A stretch of 12,893 nucleotides of DNA from JAKEGN01 sp964465665 (GCA_964465665.1 CAYXKM010000227.1:1-12893), one strand, 5' to 3'. Positions 1 to 7,187 are shown, counted from the first letter of the stretch. Translations and numbers: made by a program. The notes: generated by a model not told the origin, from the letters alone.

Positions 1-359
1 CAGACTGTCGCCGATCCGGAGCCGGAGGCCTCCAGCATTTCGAGTTGCAGACGATTGTGCACAACCAGCTCACAATCAAGGTTCGTAGCATCCCGCAGGT
101 CGTCCGGAGTCAACACACCTGCAAGCAGCACAACCGGTTTATCGATGCCATGGTCGCGAAGCATGCGAGCTTCACTCAGGCGCGCTACCGCAAAACTGTC
201 CGTGTCGGGAAGGCCCCTGGCCACCACGAGCAGGCCGTGACCGAAAGCATTGGCCTTGATCACGGAGCATATCCGCGCCCCGCCGGCCGCGACTTTCAAC
301 TGGGAGAAATTATGCTGGAGTGCGCCTAACCGGATGCGAATCCGGGCGCCGAAGCTCAC
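1..359 (-). CDS. alr: Alanine racemase, N-terminal part (runs off the left edge)
   Basis: This is a PLP-dependent enzyme that interconverts L- and D-alanine in the cytoplasm and supplies D-Ala for peptidoglycan. Reading leftward from 359, the frame gives 119 codons that follow the N-terminal part of the family TIM barrel. The PLP-lysine motif KANAFGHG lies near residues 35-42 (family form KANAYGHG, so Tyr is Phe here), with Lys35 the expected Schiff-base lysine. It is followed by FAVARLSEA and KPVVLLAG, as in E. coli Alr. The catalytic Tyr of the C-terminal domain lies outside the window. The start is GTG at 359-357, sharing GTGA with the dnaB stop codon. A GAGGA Shine-Dalgarno lies 6 nt upstream inside the last dnaB codons, which indicates translational coupling. 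A biosynthetic (alr) rather than catabolic (dadX) role is inferred from the housekeeping context. Confidence 0.93.
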   Translation of the reverse strand, partial: MSFGARIRIRLGALQHNFSQLKVAAGGARICSVIKANAFGHGLLVVARGLPDTDSFAVARLSEARMLRDHGIDKPVVLLAGVLTPDDLRDATNLDCELVVHNRLQLEMLEASGSGSATV

Positions 360-1753
360 GGATAGTCCTCGCCCATGTAGGATTCCGGCGCCCAGTTCTC
401 GAATTTTGTGAAGCGACCGACGAAAGTCAGTGGAAAATCGCCAATCGGACCGTTGCGTTGTTTGGCGATGCTGATATCGGCAATGCCTTTTCGCGGCGTG
501 TCCTGATTGTAAACTTCCTCACGATAGATGAAGACGATCACATCCGCGTCCTGCTCGATCGCGCCCGATTCCCGAAGGTCGGACATGACCGGCCGCTTGT
601 CGGTTCTTTGCTCAACACTTCGGTTGAGCTGCGACAGCGCGATTATCGGCAGGCTGAGCTCCTTGGCCAGCGCTTTGAGCGATCGTGATATCTCGGAGAT
701 TTCGGTTGCCCGGTTCTCCTTGTTGCCCGGTACCTGCATGAGCTGCAAGTAATCCAGAACGATCAGCCCCAGCCCGTGCTCGCGTTTCAGGCGCCTGGCG
801 CGTGCACGGATTTCGGTAGGCGACATCGCAGGTGTGTCGTCGATGAAAATCGGCGCATCGGACATCAGTTGCACAGCAGTATTGATGCGCGACCAGTCCT
901 CCTCCGGGAACTTGCCGGTGCGCAGGTGTGTTTGATTGACGCGACCGAGTGAGGAAATCATGCGAAAAGCCAGCTGTTGCGCCGGCATTTCCATGGAGAA
1001 AATAGCAGTGGGTACCCGGGCGCCAATGGCAGCGTTCTCCGCCATATTGATGGCCAGCGTGGTCTTGCCCATCGACGGACGGCCTGCGATGACGATCAGC
1101 TCTCCGGGTTGCAGCCCGGCTGTCAACTTGTCGAATTCCGTGAATCCGGTCGGTATGCCGGTGATATCGCCCTCGGACTGGTGCAACAGATCGATCCGGT
1201 CAACGGTTTCCGGGAGGATGTGTTTGAGCGCACGAAATCCGGACTTGCCACGCGCCCCGCGCTCGGCAATCTCAAAAACCAGCCGTTCGGCCTGGTCCAC
1301 CAGTTCCGTGGCGGTCCGGCCTTCGGTCGTGTAGGCATTGCCGCTGATCTCGTTTCCGGCGTTGATCAGGGATCGCAACATCGAACGTTCGCGAAGAATT
1401 CGTGCGTAGGCGACGACGTTGGCCGCGCCGGGCGTTTCGTTGGCGAGCGTTGCCAGGTATTCGAGGCCGCCGGCAGCAGCAAGCTCATTCCTGTTGCCGA
1501 GGAACTCCGACACGGTGACAACATCACACGGGTGACTGTTTTCGGCGAGCTCTGCAATCGCCGCGAAAATCAGACGATGATCCTTGCGATAAAAGTCCGA
1601 GTCCGAAAGGAGGTCCGCCACCTTGTCCCAGGCAGCGTTGTCCAGCATCAGCCCGCCAATCAGCGACTGCTCGGCTTCAACGGAGTTCGGCGGCACGCGG
1701 AGGCGGCGCTCGATAAGCTCCAACGCTGCCCCTTCTTCCAGTGCTCTTGCCAT
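356..1753 (-). CDS. dnaB: Replicative DNA helicase DnaB
   Basis: This is the hexameric 5'-3' helicase that unwinds the replication fork and contacts primase and the clamp loader. At 465 aa it is close to E. coli DnaB (471 aa). The N-terminal helical domain starts at about residue 20 (PPNSVEAEQSLIGGLMLD). A linker leads to the RecA-like domain: Walker A GRPSMGKT (224-231), the FSMEMPA motif with the likely catalytic Glu255, Walker B IVLDYLQL (331-338), SDLRESGAIEQDADV (391-405), and the arginine-finger region KQRNGP (431-436). The sequence is continuous, with no intein in the usual insertion sites. The start is ATG at 1753 with only a weak purine-rich RBS (AGAGAA). It lies 76 nt after rplI; that gap can form a short GC-rich hairpin with no U-tract, so cotranscription with rplI is likely. 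The stop overlaps the alr start. Confidence 0.98.
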   Translation of the reverse strand: MARALEEGAALELIERRLRVPPNSVEAEQSLIGGLMLDNAAWDKVADLLSDSDFYRKDHRLIFAAIAELAENSHPCDVVTVSEFLGNRNELAAAGGLEYLATLANETPGAANVVAYARILRERSMLRSLINAGNEISGNAYTTEGRTATELVDQAERLVFEIAERGARGKSGFRALKHILPETVDRIDLLHQSEGDITGIPTGFTEFDKLTAGLQPGELIVIAGRPSMGKTTLAINMAENAAIGARVPTAIFSMEMPAQQLAFRMISSLGRVNQTHLRTGKFPEEDWSRINTAVQLMSDAPIFIDDTPAMSPTEIRARARRLKREHGLGLIVLDYLQLMQVPGNKENRATEISEISRSLKALAKELSLPIIALSQLNRSVEQRTDKRPVMSDLRESGAIEQDADVIVFIYREEVYNQDTPRKGIADISIAKQRNGPIGDFPLTFVGRFTKFENWAPESYMGEDYP

Positions 1754-1829
1754 TTCTCTGCCTGTTCCCGGATCGTTTCAGGTCGAAGCCTAAGGTATCA
1801 CAGGAAGCGGCGACCGGACCGGGCGCCGA

Positions 1830-2279
1830 CTATTCTTCGGCAACCACCCGCACAATGACTTCGACATTAACGTCCGTATGCAGGTGCAGCCCGACGGTGA
1901 ATTCACCAACCTCGTGAATCGGGCCATGAGGCATGCGTATCTCGCTGCGCGCGACCTCGACGCCGACTTTCTCGAAAGCCTCGGAAATGTCGATCGGGCC
2001 GATCGAGCCGAAGAGCTTGCCTTCGGTACCCACGTTGGCCTGGATGACCAGTTCCATGCCGCGGACCAGGTTCGCCCGATCCTGTGCTTGAGCCAATTCC
2101 GTTGCCGCATGCTTTTCCAGCTCGGCCCGGCGCAGCTCGAATTCGGCCAGATTTGCCTTGGTTGCAAGTGCCGCTTTGCCGCTGGGCAGCAGGAAATTGC
2201 GGCCGTAACCGGCCTTGACCGTTACGAGGTCGCCGATCGAGCCGAGATTTTCCACTTTGTCCAGAAGAATTACGTTCAT
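1830..2279 (-). CDS. rplI: 50S ribosomal protein L9
   Basis: L9 binds 23S rRNA near the base of the L1 stalk and helps keep the reading frame. The product is 149 aa, the same length as E. coli L9. The diagnostic N-terminal domain MNVILLDKVENLGSIGD is followed by the conserved GYGRNFLLPSGKA. Next comes the long connecting helix (about residues 41-75, with ELRRAELEKHAA) and the C-terminal domain (GKLFGSIGPIDI onward). The frame is open upstream to 2336, but the conserved N-terminus and an AGGG Shine-Dalgarno about 9 nt ahead fix the start at ATG 2279. It lies between the DUF2232-like membrane gene (57-nt gap) and dnaB, as in Pseudomonas-type operons. Confidence 0.98.
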   Translation of the reverse strand: MNVILLDKVENLGSIGDLVTVKAGYGRNFLLPSGKAALATKANLAEFELRRAELEKHAATELAQAQDRANLVRGMELVIQANVGTEGKLFGSIGPIDISEAFEKVGVEVARSEIRMPHGPIHEVGEFTVGLHLHTDVNVEVIVRVVAEE

Positions 2280-2337
2280 GTTGATTACCCTGTTGCCAGT
2301 TTCCTGTTCTCCGCATGCCCGACCCGTGCAGGTCAAC

Positions 2338-3222
2338 TCATGCGCGTTTCATCCGCTTTCGAAAATCAAACCAGGCGTCCGTGTATCCCACGACTGCCAG
2401 CGCAATGATCACCTGTGCACTCAGCAGCAACATCAGTGCATAGACGCCGAACACCAACGCCACATGCATTCCGCGTTCAAGGTGCAGCCAATGCACTATC
2501 GCCAGGCCATGGATCCAGAAAATCACAAACGCGACGAATGCGACATTCTGCAACCAGACTGTTCCCGCCAACCCTGCCGCCGCCGAGGCTATGGCCACAG
2601 TGAACGCCAGTACCCGGCCCAGATTCAAGTCACGAAAACGGCCGAAACTTGCACCTTTGCCCGGTAACGCACGATAAAGCGCGTATCCGAGAGCGAGCAC
2701 TACCACAATGACCAGCCAACCCGAGCTGACAAACACCATCGTCATCTGCGGAGCCAGAACTGCGGTCTGCGTGGTCAGAAGTTCCGCCTGTTGCGTCAGA
2801 CCCAGCCCTGCCAGAAACGCCGCAAACTCCCTGAGGACCTCGCTCCAGAAGACCGCCGGATCGTCCAGGATCACGAAAAATCCCAGCGTGACCACAATCG
2901 CGAGCATTGCCGCGGCCTGCAATGCCAGCGTGAGCGACCGTGACTTCAGCATCACAAAAGCCAGCAACATCACCGGCCCCCAGCTGACCAGCGCATTCAA
3001 CACCATCTGTGCCAGTGGTGCATTGAACAGCAGCGACACCCCGGCGAGGAGTACCAGTGCGCCCGCGCCTTCGAGCAACGCCATTCTCAGACCTTGCTGC
3101 AAAACCAGCAAAACCATGACGGCGCCACTGAACACCTGGGCGAGCGGCAACAACAACGTGGCCGCGAGGCCAATTAAAGCGTTCTGCGGCCGTGCGACCA
3201 GCCATCCTACGACCGGTTGCAC
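2338..3222 (-). CDS. DUF2232-like polytopic membrane protein of the rpsF-rplI operon
   Basis: This is a 294-aa inner-membrane protein of unknown biochemical role. About eight hydrophobic segments are visible, roughly at residues 14-42, 47-67, 70-92, 98-119, 160-184, 203-223, 226-246 and 252-280. A less hydrophobic loop at about 120-157 contains WSEVLREF. The protein ends in a basic cytoplasmic-type tail after GYTDAWFDFRKRM. Position (between rpsR and rplI), size and the aromatic/Asp/Arg C-terminal motif fit the DUF2232 membrane proteins found at this locus in other gammaproteobacteria; the family assignment is from recollection, not a search. The start is GTG at 3222-3220 with purine-rich SD material (GGAGACAGGGA) just upstream. 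It lies 33 nt after rpsR, so it is translated from the ribosomal-protein mRNA. Its link to ribosomes or replication is not known. Confidence 0.8.
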   Translation of the reverse strand: MQPVVGWLVARPQNALIGLAATLLLPLAQVFSGAVMVLLVLQQGLRMALLEGAGALVLLAGVSLLFNAPLAQMVLNALVSWGPVMLLAFVMLKSRSLTLALQAAAMLAIVVTLGFFVILDDPAVFWSEVLREFAAFLAGLGLTQQAELLTTQTAVLAPQMTMVFVSSGWLVIVVVLALGYALYRALPGKGASFGRFRDLNLGRVLAFTVAIASAAAGLAGTVWLQNVAFVAFVIFWIHGLAIVHWLHLERGMHVALVFGVYALMLLLSAQVIIALAVVGYTDAWFDFRKRMKRA

Positions 3223-3255
3223 GATCCCTGTCTCCGGTTAGCCGCGACTGCCGGC

Positions 3256-3480
3256 CTAGTGCCGGTCCGTGTATGGCAACAACGCCAGAAACCGCGCTCG
3301 CTTTACGGCTGTCGAGAGCTGCCGCTGGTAATGTGCTTTCGTGCCGGTAATCCGGCTGGGCACGATCTTGCCGGTCTCCGTGACGAATGCCTTGAGCAGT
3401 GCCAGATCCTTGTAATCGATCTCTTCTATGCCCTCGGCACTGAAGCGACAGTATTTTCGTCTGCGTGAATATCGACTCAT
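3256..3480 (-). CDS. rpsR: 30S ribosomal protein S18
   Basis: S18 binds the 16S rRNA platform as a heterodimer with S6. The protein is 74 aa (E. coli 75 aa) and nearly collinear with the E. coli sequence: RRRKYCRF near the N-terminus, EIDYKDLALLK in the middle, GKIVPSRITGTKAHYQRQL, and the C-terminal KRARFLALLPYTDRH. The start is ATG at 3480 with GGAG 9 nt upstream. Only 14 nt separate it from rpsF, which fits equimolar synthesis of the S6:S18 pair. The zinc-type Cys set seen in some bacterial S18 paralogues is absent; only one Cys (residue 11) is present. Confidence 0.98.
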   Translation of the reverse strand: MSRYSRRRKYCRFSAEGIEEIDYKDLALLKAFVTETGKIVPSRITGTKAHYQRQLSTAVKRARFLALLPYTDRH

Positions 3481-3494
3481 ATCAAATTGCTCCG

Positions 3495-3992
3495 TCAGGC
3501 TATGCGCGCTGTGCTGACGATTTCTTCGCCATTCTCATCGTCCACGTCGTCATCACCATCGTCGCTGTCGAAAGTACCGACTTCCGGTCGTGAATCGGCC
3601 AGCATTGCCGATTCGGCCGCTGCCTTGGCGTCGCGCCGTCGCTGTGACTCCCGTTCGCGGAGCTTCTCTTCTTCAACAGCAATCGCCATGGGCGATGCTT
3701 CGCTGATTGCCGCGCTGCGGCCGATGACGAGGTGACGAAGAACCGCATCGTTGAAGCGGAATGCACTGGTGATTTCGTTCAGGACCTCATCATTGCACTC
3801 GACGTTCATCAGAACGTAGTGTGCTTTGTGGACCTTGTGGATCGGGTGCGCAAGCTGCCGCCTGCCCCAGTCTTCGTTGCGGTGTATGGCACCACCGGAT
3901 CCGGTGACCATCGCCTGGTATCGTTCCACCATGGCAGGCACCTGCTCGCTCTGGTCCGGATGAACCAGAAACACGACTTCGTAATGTCTCAT
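3495..3992 (-). CDS. rpsF: 30S ribosomal protein S6 with an extended acidic tail
   Basis: S6 pairs with S18 on the central domain of 16S rRNA. The ferredoxin-like core matches the family: MRHYEVVFLVHPDQSEQV at the start, then NEDWGRRQLAHPI (39-51), KAHYVLMNVE (56-65) and RFNDAVLRHLVI (79-90). The product is 165 aa, about 30 longer than E. coli S6 (131-135 aa depending on glutamylation). The extra part is a charged helix-like stretch (107-126), then a run dominated by Asp and Glu (142-157, DSDDGDDDVDDENGEE), then EIVSTARIA. The start is ATG at 3992 with a strong AGGGG SD about 6 nt upstream. There is no priB between rpsF and rpsR, unlike E. coli. A structured leader precedes the gene. Confidence 0.97.
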   Translation of the reverse strand: MRHYEVVFLVHPDQSEQVPAMVERYQAMVTGSGGAIHRNEDWGRRQLAHPIHKVHKAHYVLMNVECNDEVLNEITSAFRFNDAVLRHLVIGRSAAISEASPMAIAVEEEKLRERESQRRRDAKAAAESAMLADSRPEVGTFDSDDGDDDVDDENGEEIVSTARIA

Positions 3993-4013
3993 TGTATCCC
4001 CTTACGGATTACA

Positions 4014-4069
4014 GCCTCCCGGAAAGCCGGTGAGGCAAGAGGTGATTCCCTGCCAGCTGGCGGGGAGGC
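4014..4069 (-). promoter_or_regulatory. Structured rpsF leader, candidate S6:S18 autoregulatory RNA
   Basis: In the 82 nt between rlmB and rpsF the minus-strand RNA can form a 7-bp outer stem, GCCTCCC (4069-4063) with GGGAGGC (4020-4014). Inside it, GGCAGGG can pair with CCTcTTGCC as an inner hairpin, and an alternative perfect palindrome GCCAGCTGGC lies at 4052-4061. The 3' side of the internal region carries TCACCGGC, which includes an unpaired-looking CCG triplet. Published S6:S18 mRNA-binding motifs upstream of rpsF contain a CCG bulge in a stem, so autoregulation is a reasonable inference. No U-tract follows, so this is not an ordinary intrinsic terminator for rlmB. Confidence 0.45.
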
Positions 4070-4074
4070 GCATC

Positions 4075-4872
4075 CTACCCAATCCGGTCGCGGTTGACAA
4101 TGGAACCTGCAGACACCACTGCCGATCGCTGGCGCAACGCCTCATAAAGGCAGACACCGCAGGCGACGGACACGTTGAGACTCGAGACCGAGCCTTTCAT
4201 CGGCAATGAAACCAGTTCATCGCACCGCGAAGCCACGCCCTTGCTGATCCCGGACTCCTCGCGGCCCATCACCAGGGCCAGGTGCCCGGTCAGGTCGCAG
4301 CCGAACAGGCTGGTACGGGCTTCGTCACCGGTGCCTATGCATCGAACGCCGTAGTCTCCCAGCCACTGAAGCACGCGACCGATATTCGGCACGCTGGCGA
4401 ATGGCAGGCACTCGGCCGCGCCGGCAGCCACCTTGCTCACCGTCGGTCCGAGTCCGGCGGCGCCGGCCCTCGGCACAACCACGGCGTGAACACCGGCAGC
4501 CTCCGCTGTTCGCAGGCAGGCGCCAAGATTGTGCGGATCCTGGATGCCATCGAGGATGAGTAACAGCAATGGCGATGACTCACCGGTCAGGTGGGTCTCG
4601 ACCAGGGTGCGAAGTTCCGCCTCATCCAGCACCGAGCTCCGCACGATCTCCGCGACGATGCCCTGGTGACGTGCCTCACCGCTGATCTGCTGCAATCTCG
4701 CCCGATTGGCCGCCTGAATCTCGATCCCGCGGGCGTTTGCACGGGCAATGATGGCCTCGACCCGCGGATTGGCCGACTGATACTCGGCATACAGTTTGGA
4801 TATCCGGGCGTGGTCGCTGCCAATCAGCTGCTCGACCGCTCTCAGCCCGGCGACGTAGCGCGAATTGCTCAC
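4075..4872 (-). CDS. rlmB: 23S rRNA (guanosine-2'-O)-methyltransferase RlmB
   Basis: This SPOUT-family SAM-dependent enzyme 2'-O-methylates G2251 (E. coli numbering) in the peptidyl-transferase P-loop of 23S rRNA. The protein is 265 aa. The N-terminal substrate-binding domain covers about residues 5-80 (VAGLRAVEQLI, then HQGIVAEI). The knotted catalytic domain follows: ILDGIQDPHNLGACLRTAEA (106-125), HAVVVPRAGAAGLGPTVSKVAAGAAE, LALVMGREESGI, and the SAM-binding LPMKGSVSSLNVSVACGV. It aligns along its whole length with E. coli RlmB. The start is GTG at 4872-4870, overlapping the rnr stop codon as GTGA. Only a weak GAAGAC lies upstream, so its translation probably depends on ribosomes finishing rnr. 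The last 15 or so residues after LRQRSAVV extend beyond the usual core. Confidence 0.95.
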   Translation of the reverse strand: MSNSRYVAGLRAVEQLIGSDHARISKLYAEYQSANPRVEAIIARANARGIEIQAANRARLQQISGEARHQGIVAEIVRSSVLDEAELRTLVETHLTGESSPLLLLILDGIQDPHNLGACLRTAEAAGVHAVVVPRAGAAGLGPTVSKVAAGAAECLPFASVPNIGRVLQWLGDYGVRCIGTGDEARTSLFGCDLTGHLALVMGREESGISKGVASRCDELVSLPMKGSVSSLNVSVACGVCLYEALRQRSAVVSAGSIVNRDRIG

Positions 4873-7085
4873 CGTCTTCGGCCGCCCTTGTACCTGCTCC
4901 TGGCCTTCGCCTCCGTGGATTTGCCCTCGGATTCCGCGAGATTGAAATCGATGCGCCGGGTATCCAGATCGACGCGGGCAACCGTGACGTTCAGCCGGTC
5001 GCCCAGTTTGTAGCGCATGCCACTGCGCTCCCCGACGAGAGACTGTGACCCGACCTCGAAATGGTAGTAGTCGTTCGCAAGACTCGTTACGTGCACCAGA
5101 CCGTCAATCAGCATTTCAGGAATCTGCACGAACGCACCGAAACTGGTCACTCCGGTGATCACACCGCCGAAAGTCTGCCCGACCTTGTCTTGCATATACT
5201 GGCACTTGAGCCATGCCTCGACCTCGCGCGTCGCCTCTTCTGCGCGCCGTTCGTGCGCCGAACAAATTGCGCCGAGCCTCTCCGTGGCAGACACATCGTA
5301 ACGATAGCCGCCCGCCTTGCCATTCTGCAGAATGTGACGCACCGCCCTGTGCACGAGCAAATCCGGGTAGCGCCGGATCGGTGAAGTGAAATGCGCGTAC
5401 GCATCGAGCGACAGTCCGAAATGGCCTATGTTTGTCGGTGTGTATTCCGCGTGCATCAGGGATCGCAACATGGCCATCGAGATGGCCTGCGAATCGGGCC
5501 GCCCGGCGACCTGCTGCAGCAGCTTGTTGAACTGCCTCGGCTCGACGTGCTCCGGATGCGAGACTTTCAACCCGAGGCTCAGGAGATACTGGCGCAACTC
5601 GTCGAAGCGGTCCGGATCCGGCTTTGCGTGTACACGATACAGTCCGGGAATACGGTGCTTTCGCAGGAACTTGGCAGCCTGTACGTTGGCCGCAATCATG
5701 CATTCCTCGATCAGACGGTGAGCGTCGTTGCGCTCGACGGCGACGATTTCGCGAATGGTGCCGTCCTCATCCAGCGATATTCGGGTTTGCGGAATGTCCA
5801 GCTCGATGGCGCCACGACGCTGACGGGCTTTCAGCAGGGCTTTGAAAAGGTTGTGCAGATGGGTCAACGGCTGACGCAACGACGTCTTGATCGCACTGGA
5901 CTTGCTGTCGGTCAGAAATCCATTGACTTCGCTGTAGGTCAGCCGTGCCTGCGAGCGCATCACTGCTTCGGCAAAGTGCGAACGGGTCACACCGCCCTCG
6001 GCATCGACACGCATTTCGCAGACCATGCACAGGCGATCGACATCAGGGTTCAGCGAACAAAGTCCGTTGGACAAAACTTCCGGCAACATCGGCACGACGC
6101 GATCCGGAAAATAAACCGAGGTGCCCCGCTTGATCGCCTCCTTGTCTATCGGCGAATCCACCTGCACGTAATGTGCAACGTCCGCTATCGCGACCAGCAG
6201 TCGCCAGCCGTTGCCGGCCGGCTCGCAATACACGGCATCATCGAAATCACGGGCATCGGCGCCGTCTATGGTCACCAGCGCAACGTCACGAAGATCGAGG
6301 CGGCCGCCGATTGCGGAGCCCGGAATCGATTTGCCGAAGGATTTTGCGTCTTCCCGCACCGGGCCTGGCCAGACGTTCGGGATGCCGTGAGAGTGAATCG
6401 CAATTTCAGTCGCAATCCCTTTCATGTCCGGTTCGCCGATCACCCGGACGATTCGCCCCGTAGGCTGTTCGACGTCGGTCGGATAATCGAGGATCTCTGC
6501 GATGACGATATGGCCAGGCTTGGCCGCGCCGGAGTCCTCTTTCGGAATCAGGATGCGGTGGGCGATTCGCGGATTGTCGGGCACGACGATGCCGATGCCA
6601 CGCTCGCGTATGAACTGTCCCGCGATTTCGCGCACTCCACGTTCAAGCACCTCGACGACCCGGCCCTCGGGACGTCCGCGCTGGTCCAGCCCGACTATTC
6701 GTAACGCTACCCGGTCTTCGTCGAAGACGGCGCGCATCTCGCGGGCGGACAGGTAAACGTCGTCGCCACCGTCGTCGCGACGCACGAAGCCGAAACCGTC
6801 ACGGTGTCCCTGGACGGTTCCGGTGATCAGCTCCAGTTTTTGCGTCAGGCAATACTCGCCGCGACGGTTTTCGATAATCTGGCCGGCCCGCAGCATTTTG
6901 AGTAACTGATCGGTCAGGAGGGCGCGGGTTTTTTGCCCTTTCAGACCCAACTCTTTCATTAGTTGATCGGTGGTCAGCGGACGTCCCGTTTCGGTCAGCT
7001 TCGCCAGCAGTTCGTTTCGGCCGGGGACCGGGTGCCGGTACGGTTTCTTGCTTTCCGTTGCTGTTTTGCGTTGTTTTTTTCTCAA
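4869..7085 (-). CDS. rnr: Ribonuclease R (3'-5' exoribonuclease)
   Basis: RNase R degrades structured RNA processively from the 3' end and takes part in rRNA quality control. The product is 738 aa. It begins with a basic segment and a winged-helix region (about 22-80). Cold-shock RNA-binding domains follow (GTVQGHRDGFGFV at 89-101 and on to about 235). The RNB catalytic domain carries TIDGADARDFDDAV (272-285) with metal-binding Asp274/280/282/283, then FPDRVVPMLPEVLSNGLCSL and AYAHFTSPIRRYPDLLVHR (about 560-580). An S1 domain (GVITGVTSFGAFVQIPEMLIDGLVHV onward) ends the protein. E. coli RNase R (813 aa) has a longer Lys-rich tail. The only usable start after an in-frame stop is TTG at 7085-7083, with GGAG 9 nt upstream. 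Codons 2-4 include a run of seven A. Confidence 0.96.
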   Translation of the reverse strand: MRKKQRKTATESKKPYRHPVPGRNELLAKLTETGRPLTTDQLMKELGLKGQKTRALLTDQLLKMLRAGQIIENRRGEYCLTQKLELITGTVQGHRDGFGFVRRDDGGDDVYLSAREMRAVFDEDRVALRIVGLDQRGRPEGRVVEVLERGVREIAGQFIRERGIGIVVPDNPRIAHRILIPKEDSGAAKPGHIVIAEILDYPTDVEQPTGRIVRVIGEPDMKGIATEIAIHSHGIPNVWPGPVREDAKSFGKSIPGSAIGGRLDLRDVALVTIDGADARDFDDAVYCEPAGNGWRLLVAIADVAHYVQVDSPIDKEAIKRGTSVYFPDRVVPMLPEVLSNGLCSLNPDVDRLCMVCEMRVDAEGGVTRSHFAEAVMRSQARLTYSEVNGFLTDSKSSAIKTSLRQPLTHLHNLFKALLKARQRRGAIELDIPQTRISLDEDGTIREIVAVERNDAHRLIEECMIAANVQAAKFLRKHRIPGLYRVHAKPDPDRFDELRQYLLSLGLKVSHPEHVEPRQFNKLLQQVAGRPDSQAISMAMLRSLMHAEYTPTNIGHFGLSLDAYAHFTSPIRRYPDLLVHRAVRHILQNGKAGGYRYDVSATERLGAICSAHERRAEEATREVEAWLKCQYMQDKVGQTFGGVITGVTSFGAFVQIPEMLIDGLVHVTSLANDYYHFEVGSQSLVGERSGMRYKLGDRLNVTVARVDLDTRRIDFNLAESEGKSTEAKARSRYKGGRRR

Positions 7086-7116
7086 ACCTGATCGCTCCGT
7101 TCGCTGGCCACGTCAA

Positions 7117-7146
7117 TTGACAGACTCCGGCACAGTTGAGTACAGT
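7117..7146 (+). promoter_or_regulatory. Sigma70-type promoter of tRNA-Leu
   Basis: A perfect -35 box TTGACA (7117-7122) is followed after 18 bp by TACAGT (7141-7146, four of six consensus bases). The GC-rich stretch GCGCAGCCCGC just downstream lies where the discriminator would be, as in stringently controlled stable-RNA promoters. Transcription is expected to start near 7153, about 35 nt ahead of the mature tRNA. Confidence 0.7.
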
Positions 7147-7168
7147 GCGCAGCCCGCATGAACCGCAA
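7139..7168 (-). promoter_or_regulatory. Candidate rnr promoter overlapping the tRNA promoter
   Basis: On the minus strand TTGCGG (7168-7163) and TGTACT (7144-7139) are 18 bp apart and face rnr. Each matches consensus only partly (3/6 and 4/6). The -10 box would overlap that of the divergent tRNA promoter by four bases, and the -35 box falls inside the inverted repeat at 7159-7182. This is the best candidate in the 102-bp gap, but it is weak. Confidence 0.3.
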
Positions 7169-7182
7169 TTGTACGCGGTTCA
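7159..7182. repeat. 8-bp perfect inverted repeat in the tRNA leader
   Basis: TGAACCGC (7159-7166) and GCGGTTCA (7175-7182) are exact inverted copies around an 8-base spacer. In the tRNA-Leu precursor they would form a hairpin ending 5 nt before the mature 5' end. It could guide RNase P or other 5' processing, or act as a DNA operator over the rnr -35 region. Neither role can be proved from sequence. Confidence 0.6.
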
Positions 7183-7187
7183 GACCT

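Noticed and set aside
356..1753. A possible intein in dnaB
   Set aside because: The helicase motifs run continuously over 465 residues with no insertion.
1754..1829. A hairpin (CGGCG/CGCCG) between rplI and dnaB as a terminator
   Set aside because: It has only a 5-bp outer stem and no T-run on the minus strand, so it is unlikely to end transcription before dnaB.
977..1858. A 293-codon plus-strand frame
   Set aside because: It is antisense to dnaB and the dnaB-rplI gap, with no recognisable protein features.
5391..6704. A 437-codon open frame on the plus strand
   Set aside because: It lies wholly antisense to rnr, whose product is conserved along its full length. The translation shows no domain and reflects GC-rich codon bias on the opposite strand.
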